From the NCBI RefSeq assembly GCF_011766325.1, contig NZ_BLLG01000023.1:36110-100109 (forward strand): a DNA stretch of 64,000 bases, read 5' to 3'. Below the pieces are notes generated by a model. The model was not told the DNA's origin and made no database searches. It saw nothing but the letters and a program-made list of their open reading frames with translations. The translations under genes were made by a program, and so were the position numbers. Position 1 is the stretch's first letter. Each line of letters begins with the position of its first letter. Source of the stretch: Streptomyces pacificus. Its GTDB lineage: Bacteria > Actinomycetota > Actinomycetes > Streptomycetales > Streptomycetaceae. Shown here piece by piece: positions 27,362 through 34,679 of the stretch.

Positions 27362-28341
27362 TCACCACCCGGATATCCGACCTGATCGGGCGGACGCCCC
27401 TGCTCGCATTGCCGGTCGCGGACGGCCTGGCGACCGTGGTGCTGAAGATGGAGCAGTACAACCCCACCGGCACCGCCAAGATCCGGATGGCCAGGAGCAT
27501 GGTGGACGAGGCGGAGGAGGCCGGGCTGCTCACCCCCGGCGGATGGCTGGTCGAGTCCACCTCCGGCAACACCGGGCTCGGCCTGGCGCTCATCGCCGCC
27601 GAACGCGGATACAAGTTCACCGCCGTGGTGGACAACCACTCCAGCACCGACAAGCTGCGCGGCATGTGCGCCTACGGGGCCGACATACTCAACGTGGCCG
27701 GCGAGGAGGAGGGCCTGGCCACCGCCGAACGCGACACCGTGGCAGAGAAGCTCGCGGCCGAGCACGGCGCGTACTGGACCGCGCAGCACCGCAACCAGGG
27801 GAACCCCAACGGCTACCGGCCGCTCGCCCGCGAGCTGCACGACGACCTGGGCGACGGCATCCACTACCTGTACGGGGCGGTGGGCACCGGCGGTTCGCTC
27901 TGCGGCACCGGACGCGCCCTGCGGGAACGTATCCCGGACCTCAGGATCGTCGGCGTCGAGCCGGTGGGGTCCGTCGTCTTCGGCGGGCAGGGCGCGCCCT
28001 ACCACCAGTCCGGTACCGGCACCCCCGAGGGCTCGGAGATCGGCGGTGTCGTCGACTACGAACTGATCGACCAGGGGCTCAAGGCCAGTGACTCGGAGGC
28101 CTTCGAGACCTGCCGCTATCTGGCCAGGAACTTCGGCATCCTGATCGGTGGTTCGGCGGGCGGCGTGGTCTACAAGGCCCTGGAGCGGGCACGGGGCGAG
28201 GAGCCCGGTACCACCATCGTCGTGCTGGTCTGCGACGGCGGCGACAAGTATCTGGACACCGTGTTCAACGACGACTGGATGGCGGCCAACGGCCTGTTCG
28301 ACGAGCAGGTCGTCCGCCGGCTGGCCGCGATGCTGCGGTAG
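27358..28341 (+). CDS. SbnA-like PLP enzyme (cysteine synthase family)
   Basis: 327 residues, fold-type II. The Schiff-base Lys lies in YNPTGTAKIRMA near residue 42, the substrate loop STSGNTG near residue 68, and the phosphate-cup GTGGSLCGTG near residue 178. SbnA joins O-phosphoserine with glutamate by beta-replacement; a homologue in EDDS-type synthesis would use aspartate. Pairing with the SbnB-like gene rules strongly against ordinary cysteine synthesis. GTG overlaps the preceding stop by 4 nt; last gene of the biosynthetic operon. Confidence 0.85.
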   Translation: MITTRISDLIGRTPLLALPVADGLATVVLKMEQYNPTGTAKIRMARSMVDEAEEAGLLTPGGWLVESTSGNTGLGLALIAAERGYKFTAVVDNHSSTDKLRGMCAYGADILNVAGEEEGLATAERDTVAEKLAAEHGAYWTAQHRNQGNPNGYRPLARELHDDLGDGIHYLYGAVGTGGSLCGTGRALRERIPDLRIVGVEPVGSVVFGGQGAPYHQSGTGTPEGSEIGGVVDYELIDQGLKASDSEAFETCRYLARNFGILIGGSAGGVVYKALERARGEEPGTTIVVLVCDGGDKYLDTVFNDDWMAANGLFDEQVVRRLAAMLR

Positions 28342-28347
28342 CGCCCG

Positions 28348-28426
28348 CACCGCCGCGGGCGGGCACCCGGCGCACCCGGTGGGCCTCACCGGGTGCGCCG
28401 GCCTGTCCCGCCCGCCCGCGGCGGTG
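28348..28426 (+). terminator. Nested double inverted repeat after the SbnA-like gene
   Basis: Outer 16-bp perfect arms (28348-28363 and 28411-28426) enclose an inner 15-bp perfect hairpin (28367-28381 and 28387-28401, 5-nt loop). It separates the biosynthetic operon from the importer operon and is probably a very strong terminator. Confidence 0.6.
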
Positions 28427-28450
28427 GTTCGCCTGACCGAGCCAGGGCCC

Positions 28451-28478
28451 TTCACTCCCTTCCGTGACCTGGTATTCT
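28451..28478 (+). promoter_or_regulatory. Putative promoter of the importer operon, leaderless
   Basis: TTCACT (28451-28456) and TATTCT (28473-28478) are spaced 16 bp, and the ATG follows 7 nt after the -10. No Shine-Dalgarno precedes the ATG, so a leaderless mRNA is likely. Confidence 0.45.
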
Positions 28479-28485
28479 GCCGCTG

Positions 28486-29526
28486 ATGAAAACGAAAATG
28501 ATAATCAGAATATGTGCGGCCCTGGCGGTGCTCGCGGTCGCGGGGTGCTCCGCAGACCGGTCCGCCGACGACGGTGGCCAGGACGCGAAGTCGGTGAAGG
28601 ACACGGCGTCGAAGGGCGCGACGTCCTACCCGCTCACCCTCGAGAACTGCGGCCTCGATGTGACCTACGAGGCCGCGCCGGAAAGGGTCGTCACCCTCAA
28701 CCAGACCGCCGCCGAGATCCTCATCCACCTCGGGGCCGGCGACCGGATCGCCGGGTCGGGCTACGAGATCGAGAAGATCCCGGACGCGGTCGCCGAGCAG
28801 TACGGGAGGATTCCGCAGCTGTCCGCGAAGGGCGACACGGTCAAGCACGAGAGGCTGCTCGAGGCCCAGCCGGACTTCGTGTACGGCTCGTTCGCGAGCT
28901 TCTACACCAAGGAGGAGGCCGGCGACCGCGAGGAACTGCACGACCTGGGGGTGCCGACCTATCTGACCGAGTTCGACTGCTCGTACCACGAGGCCGTGGC
29001 CGACGCGGACTTCGACATGCTGTTCGAGGAGTACCGCCGGCTCGGCAGGATCATGAACCTCCCCGACGCGGGGGAGAAGCTCGCGACCGAGCAGAAGGCC
29101 GTGGTGGACAAGGCCGTCGGCGAGGTCGAGAAGCGGGACGAGCCGTTGAAGGCGATGTGGTTCTACTCCACCTTCGAGGGCACTCCGTGGGCCGCCGGTC
29201 CCGGCGGCCTGCCGCAGCACATCTCGGAACTCGTCGGGATCGAGAACATCTTCGCCGACGCCAACTCCAAGTGGGCCGAGGTGAGCTGGGACGAGGTCGC
29301 CGCCCGGAACCCCGACGTCATCATCCTGGCCGACCTGACCCGGGGCGAACCCCACGACACCGCCCGGGAGAAGATCGACCTCCTCAAGAAGGACCCCCTC
29401 ACCAGCAAGCTGGCCGCGGTGCAGGACGACCGCTTCATCACCATCCCCGGCACCCATATGGACCCGGGCTACGGAAGCGCGTCCGCCGTTCCCGCGCTCG
29501 TCGACGGCCTGAACGAGCTCGGATAG
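28486..29526 (+). CDS. FecB/FepB-type substrate-binding lipoprotein
   Basis: 346 residues. Lys/Arg-rich n-region, hydrophobic segment and lipobox VAGC give an acylated Cys at residue 21. The mature part is a two-lobed class III binding protein (PERVVTLNQTAAEILIHLGAGDRIAGSGY in lobe 1; NPDVIILADLTRG in lobe 2) as used for siderophores, haem and cobalamin. With the downstream permease and ATPase it should recapture the metal-loaded chelator made by the upstream operon. Its first codons overlap a Zur-like box. Confidence 0.88.
   Translation: MKTKMIIRICAALAVLAVAGCSADRSADDGGQDAKSVKDTASKGATSYPLTLENCGLDVTYEAAPERVVTLNQTAAEILIHLGAGDRIAGSGYEIEKIPDAVAEQYGRIPQLSAKGDTVKHERLLEAQPDFVYGSFASFYTKEEAGDREELHDLGVPTYLTEFDCSYHEAVADADFDMLFEEYRRLGRIMNLPDAGEKLATEQKAVVDKAVGEVEKRDEPLKAMWFYSTFEGTPWAAGPGGLPQHISELVGIENIFADANSKWAEVSWDEVAARNPDVIILADLTRGEPHDTAREKIDLLKKDPLTSKLAAVQDDRFITIPGTHMDPGYGSASAVPALVDGLNELG
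28493..28513 (+). promoter_or_regulatory. Zur-box-like operator overlapping the lipoprotein start
   Basis: CGAAAATGATAATCA followed by a weaker half-site; about 14 of 21 positions fit the best box of the window (39844-39864). It lies inside codons 3-10 of the lipoprotein gene, just downstream of the predicted transcription start, a usual position for repression. Confidence 0.6.
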
Positions 29527-29536
29527 CCGCGAACCG

Positions 29537-30634
29537 ATGACGACGAGTGCACTCAAGTCCGCCGCACCCACCGGGAAGCCGGCGCCGGGCCGGCCGCCGG
29601 CCCCGGTGGGCGCGCGGCGCCCCCCGACGGCGGCGCTCTCCTTCCTGGCCGCCGCCGGACTGCTGGTGTCGGTGGTCACCGCGACACTGTTCGGGAGCGC
29701 GGACATCCACGCCCTGGACGTCGTCTCGACGATCCTGCGGCACATCGGCCTGGACTCCCTCGCCCCCACCTCGCCGCTGCCGGGTCTCCATGACGCCCTG
29801 ATCTGGGAGTCCCGCTTCCCGCGCGTGCTGCTGGCCGCCGCCGTCGGCATGGCCCTCGCGGTCTCCGGCGCGATCCTCCAGGCGGTCACCAGGAACCCCC
29901 TGGCCGACCCCTACCTGCTGGGAGTATCCTCCGGCGCCTCCACCGGCGCGGTCGCCGTACTCCTGCTGGGCGTCGGCGGAAGCATCTCCCTGTCGACCGG
30001 AGCCTTCGCCGGCGGCCTGGTCTCCTTCGGCGTACTGCTGGTCCTCCTCGGCGGGGGGCGCGTCGCCAGCCCGTCCCGCGTGGTGCTGACCGGCGTGCTC
30101 GTCTCCCAGTTCTTCGCCGCGGTCACCTCGGTCGTCCTCATGGTCAGCGGGGACGCCAACTCCACCCGGGGCTTCACCTACTGGCTGCTCGGCACCCTCG
30201 CCGGCGCCCGGTGGGAAGGGACGGCCGTCACCATCGTGATCATCCTGGCCGGGGTGGCGGCGGTGCAGTTCTTCGCGCCCGCCCTCGACGCCTTCACCTT
30301 CGGCTGGGACTCCGCCGAAACCCTGGGCGTCAACGTCACCGCCGCCCGGGTGTGGCTGATGGTGCTGACCTCGGTCATGACGGCCGCCGCCGTGGCGGCC
30401 TCCGGCGCGATCGGCTTCATCGGGCTGCTCGTCCCGCATGCCGTCCGCATCCTGGCCGGTCCGACGCACCGCTCCCTGCTCCCCCTGTCCGCGATCGCCG
30501 GCGCCGTCTTCCTCATCTGGGTGGACGTGTTCGCCCGGACGGCGTTCGCGCCCCACGAACTGCCCGCCGGCGTCATCACCGCGCTTCTCGGCGCGCCCGC
30601 CTTCGCGCTGGTACTGAAGCGTCTGGAGTCCTGA
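29537..30634 (+). CDS. FecCD-family metallophore permease
   Basis: 365 residues, about ten membrane helices, BtuC/FecCD fold. Recognised from NPLADPYLLGVSSGASTGAVA, the coupling region GSANPLA-like segments and AIGFIGLLVPHAVRILAGPTHRSLLPLSAIAGAVFL. About 30 Pro/Ala-rich residues precede the first helix. A single permease gene implies a homodimer. It starts 10 nt after the lipoprotein gene and its stop overlaps the ATPase start by one base. Confidence 0.9.
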   Translation: MTTSALKSAAPTGKPAPGRPPAPVGARRPPTAALSFLAAAGLLVSVVTATLFGSADIHALDVVSTILRHIGLDSLAPTSPLPGLHDALIWESRFPRVLLAAAVGMALAVSGAILQAVTRNPLADPYLLGVSSGASTGAVAVLLLGVGGSISLSTGAFAGGLVSFGVLLVLLGGGRVASPSRVVLTGVLVSQFFAAVTSVVLMVSGDANSTRGFTYWLLGTLAGARWEGTAVTIVIILAGVAAVQFFAPALDAFTFGWDSAETLGVNVTAARVWLMVLTSVMTAAAVAASGAIGFIGLLVPHAVRILAGPTHRSLLPLSAIAGAVFLIWVDVFARTAFAPHELPAGVITALLGAPAFALVLKRLES

Positions 30635-31452
30635 TGGGCCGCATCACCACCACCCGAGTCTCCTGGTCGGTCAAGGGCCACCGGCTGCTCGACGGCATCG
30701 ACATGGCGGCCCCCGACGGGAAGACCGTCGGCCTCCTCGGCCCCAACGGCTCGGGCAAGTCGACACTGCTGCGCCTGCTGGCCGGACTGCGCCGCCCCGA
30801 CACCGGAACCGTCCGCTACGACGACGCCGGCCTGCACGACCTCGGCCGCCGGGTACGGGCCCGCCGGCTCGCCGTCGTCGAACAGGACGTGTCCGCCCAC
30901 CACCACGTCACCGTCCGCCAGGTCGTGGAGCTCGGCCGCACCCCGTTCCGCGGCCGTTTCGACGCGCCGAGCGAACACGACCGGCGGATCGTCGACGCGG
31001 CACTGGAACGGACCGAGACCAGCGACAAGCAGCACCGGGGCTGGCACACCCTCTCCGGCGGGGAGAAGCAGCGCACCCAACTCGCCCGCGCCCTCGCCCA
31101 GGAGCCCCGGGAGATCCTCCTCGACGAACCCACCAACCACCTCGACATCCGCCACCAGCTCGAACTGCTCGACCTGCTGGCGCAGCTGGACGTCACCTGC
31201 GTCGTCGCCCTGCACGACCTCAACCTCGCCGCCCGGTACTGCGACCACGTCGTCGTCCTCGACCGCGGGCGGGTGGCCGCCGGAGGCGCCCCGGAGGCCG
31301 TGCTGACCCCGGACCTGATCGAGTCGGTCTACGGCGTCCGGGTACTCGTCGACCGCGAACCCGCCACCGGCACCCTCCGCATCACCTACCTGGCCGCCAC
31401 CGCCGACCGGGCGGCCGCGAGGGCGAGGCAACCCGATGGCCCCCAGGGCTGA
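30634..31452 (+). CDS. FecE-type ABC ATPase of the metallophore importer
   Basis: 272 residues. Walker A GPNGSGKST near residue 36, Q-loop VVEQD, signature LSGGEKQR, Walker B REILLDEPTNHLD and H-loop ALHDLNLAARY are all present. Energises uptake by the FecCD permease dimer. Last gene of the importer operon, followed by a clear terminator. Confidence 0.92.
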   Translation: MGRITTTRVSWSVKGHRLLDGIDMAAPDGKTVGLLGPNGSGKSTLLRLLAGLRRPDTGTVRYDDAGLHDLGRRVRARRLAVVEQDVSAHHHVTVRQVVELGRTPFRGRFDAPSEHDRRIVDAALERTETSDKQHRGWHTLSGGEKQRTQLARALAQEPREILLDEPTNHLDIRHQLELLDLLAQLDVTCVVALHDLNLAARYCDHVVVLDRGRVAAGGAPEAVLTPDLIESVYGVRVLVDREPATGTLRITYLAATADRAAARARQPDGPQG

Positions 31453-31635
31453 CCAGCCGCCGGCCGCGGTGCACGAGCGCCGTGGCCGGCGGGGCTCGGC
31501 CCGGCCGCCGGCATCCGGGGGAACCCCGCCGCGGACCGGTTTCCCGGCCCCGTCGTACGTCGCCGTGGCCGGCGCCCTGCCTGCGCGGACACCCTGCTCC
31601 CGGGGGTTCCCCTGCTCCTCGCGGAGGGCGGACTG

Positions 31636-31673
31636 AAGGCGCCTGACCGGCGAAAGCCGCGGTCAGGCGCCTT
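31636..31673. terminator. Rho-independent-type terminator
   Basis: 13-bp perfect stem (AAGGCGCCTGACC at 31636-31648 with 31661-31673) and a 12-nt loop containing GAAA, with TTC-rich sequence after it and AA before it, so it could work on both strands. Lies 184 bases after the ATPase gene. Confidence 0.7.
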
Positions 31674-31684
31674 CTTCCACGCTT

Positions 31685-31795
31685 CTAGAAGAAGCCCAGC
31701 TTCTTCGGCGAGTAGCTGACCAGCAGGTTCTTCGAGCACGGGCAGTCCTGCCGTCGTCACCGGTTGCCTCATTGCGTCGTGCCTTGCTGGGTCAT
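31685..31795 (-). pseudogene. Possible decayed small gene
   Basis: The stretch from 31753 to the TAG at 31685 reads RRQDCPCSKNLLVSYS then PKKLGFF, and nearly every codon ends in G or C, a coding-like bias for this genome. The same frame upstream begins ATG ACC CAG CAA but contains two in-frame TGA codons. It may be the tail of a degraded small protein or peptide precursor; no family is recognised. Confidence 0.2.
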
Positions 31796-32016
31796 CGTGC
31801 CGGCCCGAACCGGGAGCGGTCAGACGCTCACCTTTCCGCCGTTCTCTCCGCTGGCCGGAATCCCGTACTCCGCCGGGTCGTCGGCGGGGTGTGCCGCGGC
31901 CAGGGCGCGGGCCCCTGCGCCGGGCCAGCGGGGTGGCTAGCGCCGTCAGCGCGATGAACGCGCCGATGGTCAGGAGTCGCCGAGGAGACGTCGGCGCCCC
32001 GCTGTTCGGCCGATCC

Positions 32017-32454
32017 CTACGCGGCCGGGGTGACGTGGCAGCGGACGCAGATGCCCGTCAGTTCCACGGTGTGCTCGACCTCGGCGAACCCCGCGGTCTC
32101 GGCCACGTTCTCCGCCCAGCGTTCCACCGTCTCCGCCTCCACCACCCTGCTGAGGCCGCAGGCGCGGCAGACGAGGTAGTGCCGGTGCCCGTCGGGGGGG
32201 CGGGGACAGTACCGGCGTTCCCCGGTCCGCTCGCGTATGACGTCGACCTGTCCGGAGCGGTCCAGGGCGTGCAGCGTCCGGTACACCGTGGACAGGCCGA
32301 TGGCGGTGCCGCCGGCTTCGAGGGCCTCGTGCAGATCCCGGGCGGAGGCGAAACCGCCATGGGCGTGCAGCGCGCTCAGCACGGCTTTGCGCTGGCGCGT
32401 GCTGCGCCGTGGTGCTGGTGGCTTCGTCGTCGGTGCGTCGCGCAGGACGCCCAC
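32017..32454 (-). CDS. zur: Fur-family zinc regulator (Zur-like)
   Basis: About 145 residues. Winged helix (STRQRKAVLSALHAHGGFASARDLHEAL, then GLSTVYRTLHAL as recognition helix) and a dimerisation domain with two CxxC pairs for structural zinc (CRAC and CVRC) plus a regulatory-site pattern of Cys then HRH (YCPRPPDGHRHYLVC), as in actinobacterial Zur. With zinc it should bind AT-rich palindromes and repress. A frame extends to 32664, but the GTG at 32454 fits the normal Zur N-terminus; its exact start is uncertain. A Zur-like box lies about 110 nt upstream, suggesting autoregulation. It sits between the two metallophore systems. Confidence 0.82.
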   Translation of the reverse strand: MGVLRDAPTTKPPAPRRSTRQRKAVLSALHAHGGFASARDLHEALEAGGTAIGLSTVYRTLHALDRSGQVDVIRERTGERRYCPRPPDGHRHYLVCRACGLSRVVEAETVERWAENVAETAGFAEVEHTVELTGICVRCHVTPAA

Positions 32455-32564
32455 CTCCCAAAGAGCGGGGGCCGGTTGGCCGCGTGTCGGCCGGACGACG
32501 CGGATGTCATCGCGACGGCCGTCGTCCCCCAAGGGGCCGGCGGGGACTCGGCACATCGGCATGA

Positions 32565-32585
32565 TGCACATGATAATCGTTGCCA
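32565..32585 (-). promoter_or_regulatory. Zur-box-like operator upstream of zur
   Basis: TGCACATGAT followed by AATCGTTGCCA; 17 of 21 positions match the strongest box at 39844-39864. Located in the zur promoter region; implies zinc-dependent autoregulation. Confidence 0.6.
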
Positions 32586-32649
32586 TCTTTCGGCGGAGAG
32601 GGTGCGCTGTCTGACGGCTCGCCGGCCGAGAGGGGGCTGTCCAGTTATT

Positions 32650-32676
32650 GAATATGGATGTCATTATCGATTATTC
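32650..32676 (+). promoter_or_regulatory. Zur-box-like palindrome upstream of the ferredoxin gene
   Basis: GAATA and TATTC outer arms enclose GGATGTCATTATCGAT; weaker than the other sites (about 12 of 21 positions). It could control the ferredoxin-importer unit on the plus strand; together with the box at 32565 it makes a divergent control region. Confidence 0.45.
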
Positions 32677-32726
32677 TTCGGGGGTCGCATCGGCGCCGCG
32701 GGTGCGGCGACAGGGGAGGGGCCCTC

Positions 32727-32948
32727 ATGACCTTGGCAGGGCAGGCGTCCGGAGCCGGGAAGATCAGTGTGGAACGGGATCGGTGCGTAGGGGCGGGCCA
32801 GTGTGTGCTCGCCGCGCCGGCCGTCTTCGACCAGGACGAGGAGGACGGACTCGTACGCGTCCTGGACGAGGAGCCGTCGCCGTCCCAGGCGGACGCCGTG
32901 CACGACGCCGTATGGGCCTGCCCGTCCGGCGCTCTGACCCTTCGATGA
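32727..32948 (+). CDS. 3Fe-4S type ferredoxin
   Basis: 73 residues. Single-cluster ferredoxin of the kind that serves Streptomyces P450s: DRCVGAGQCVLAAPAVFDQDE at the N-terminal half and ACPSGAL at the C-terminal half, with Gly-Ala between the first cysteines as in [3Fe-4S] forms. The ATG has GGAGGGG upstream. The coelibactin cluster carries an equivalent gene at the same place (recalled SCO7676). Its presumed P450 partner at 55475 is only a remnant here. Confidence 0.88.
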   Translation: MTLAGQASGAGKISVERDRCVGAGQCVLAAPAVFDQDEEDGLVRVLDEEPSPSQADAVHDAVWACPSGALTLR

Positions 32949-33092
32949 CTCCGTAACCGTCAGCCGCGGCAGGGACTCGTCGGAGCGCGCATGCGCCGTT
33001 CACCGCACACCTGCCGTCGTGCCGCCCTCACGTCACGCGCCGCGGACGCCTCCCGGCGCACGGTTCAGCTCAGCAGAACGTCAAGGAGAAGC

Positions 33093-34679
33093 ATGTCCAG
33101 ACAGATCGATCGCCGCGCCTTCCTCCGCCGTGGTGCGGTGGGAGCCGCGGCTCTGGCGGTGGGACCCGGCCTGCTGGCGGCGTGCTCCACCGACGAGCCC
33201 CGCTCCGACCGCAACCCCGGATCGGGTTCCTCGCCCCGCTCGGGCGGCACACTCCGCGCGGCCTTCGTCGGCGGCGGCGCCTCCGAGACGCTCGACTTCT
33301 TCAACGGCCCGTCGGCACTCGACCTGGTGCGGGCCCGCGCCTGGCACGGCACCTTGGGCAACCTCGACCCCAGCGGTCCCGGCGGAGTGCGCTACGGCGT
33401 ACTCAAGGGCATCGACATCTCCAAGGACCTGTCTACCTACACCCTGCACGTGCGGCCCGGCGTCCGCTTCACCGACGGCTCCGAGCTGACCTCGGCCGAC
33501 ATCCTGCACTCCCTCAGCGCCCTCGCGGCGAAGAGCAAGCTGCCCGTGTACCGGCTCGCCGCCGCCAACTTCGACCTCGCGCGCGCCAAGGCCGACGGTG
33601 ACCTGAAGGTCGTCCTGCCCACCCTGCGGCCCATCGCCGACGGGCGCATGATTCTCTGCCAGGGCAACTTCCTCGTGCTCAAGGACGGGACCAAGGACTT
33701 CCGCAAGGGAATGCCCAGTTGCGGCCCCTTCCGGCTCACCCAGTTCACCGCCGGCCAGGGTTCGGCGTTCGAGCGCTACGACGACCATTACGGTCACGTG
33801 CCCCACCTGGACGGCCTGGAGCTGCGGTCGATCGCGGACTCGACCGCCAGGGCCGGTGCGCTCACCAGCGGTGAGGTCGACTTCGCCCACGACCTGTCTC
33901 CCGTCACCGCGCGCACGCTCGAGCGGAACAAGAAGGTCGAACTCGTCCCGACCAAAAGCCCCTACCTGGTCGGACTTTCCTTCCAGATGAACATGAACGT
34001 CAAGCCGTTCGACGACCCCAGGGTGCGGCAGGCGTTCAAGCTCGCCGTCGACCGGGAGGCCATGGTGAAGACCGTGTTCTACGGCAACGCCGAGGTCGGC
34101 AACGACCTCCCCTCCATCGGCTTCCCCGACTACGCCGAGGGCCTGCCCCAGCGCGCCCACGACCCGGAGCGGGCCCGTGAACTCCTCAAGGAAGCCGGGG
34201 CCGAGGGGATGAAGGTGACGCTGACGACCGGCCCCGAGACGCCGGGCATGGTGGAGATGGCCACCCTCTACGTCGAGCAGCTCAAGAAGGTCGGCGTCCG
34301 GGCCTCGGTCCGCGAACTGCCGCCGGGACAGCTCTACGCCGACTTCCCCGCGTACGCGGCGCTGCCCCTGGCTGGCTCGTACCAGATGCCCATCCCCGCG
34401 CTGTCGACCTACCAGATGAGCCTGGCGGGCGGATCGCCGTCGGCGTTCGGCTGGAAGGAGTCGGCGACCGACGCCCTCGTCGCGAAGGCCCGTGCCGAGA
34501 GCGACCCGGCCGAGGCGGAGAAGCTGAGCACCGAGGCGCAGCGCACGCGCTGGGAGGACGGCAACCAGGTGCTGCCGGTCTTCAAGCCGAACCTGAACGC
34601 GCAGGCCGATGGGGTCAGCGGCATACGCGAGGACCTCTTCGAGCAGTTCCCCGGCTTCTCCCGGGCGTCGCTGGGGTGA
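33093..34679 (+). CDS. Opp/Nik-type substrate-binding lipoprotein (SBP family 5)
   Basis: 528 residues. The Tat-like motif RRAFLRRG precedes a hydrophobic segment and a lipobox LLAAC, so the protein is probably exported folded and lipidated. The rest is a family 5 solute-binding protein (VRPGVRFTDGSELTSADILHSLSAL; FDDPRVRQAFKLAVDREAMVK). In the coelibactin layout this replaces a FecB-type protein, implying uptake of the NRP metallophore through an oligopeptide/nickel-type importer. AAGGAGA Shine-Dalgarno. The following permease overlaps by 4 nt. Confidence 0.88.
   Translation: MSRQIDRRAFLRRGAVGAAALAVGPGLLAACSTDEPRSDRNPGSGSSPRSGGTLRAAFVGGGASETLDFFNGPSALDLVRARAWHGTLGNLDPSGPGGVRYGVLKGIDISKDLSTYTLHVRPGVRFTDGSELTSADILHSLSALAAKSKLPVYRLAAANFDLARAKADGDLKVVLPTLRPIADGRMILCQGNFLVLKDGTKDFRKGMPSCGPFRLTQFTAGQGSAFERYDDHYGHVPHLDGLELRSIADSTARAGALTSGEVDFAHDLSPVTARTLERNKKVELVPTKSPYLVGLSFQMNMNVKPFDDPRVRQAFKLAVDREAMVKTVFYGNAEVGNDLPSIGFPDYAEGLPQRAHDPERARELLKEAGAEGMKVTLTTGPETPGMVEMATLYVEQLKKVGVRASVRELPPGQLYADFPAYAALPLAGSYQMPIPALSTYQMSLAGGSPSAFGWKESATDALVAKARAESDPAEAEKLSTEAQRTRWEDGNQVLPVFKPNLNAQADGVSGIREDLFEQFPGFSRASLG

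Larger units (their letters stand above)
31453..32016. other. 564-base gap between importer operon and zur
   Basis: Holds the importer terminator (31636-31673), a small decayed reading frame (31685-31795) and GC-rich sequence without recognisable genes. The 3' end of zur enters from the right. Confidence 0.4.

Noticed and set aside
27358..28341. Housekeeping cysteine synthase
   Set aside because: The operon context with SbnB-like and decarboxylase genes and a Zur-like box favours a diaminopropionate-type beta-replacement role.
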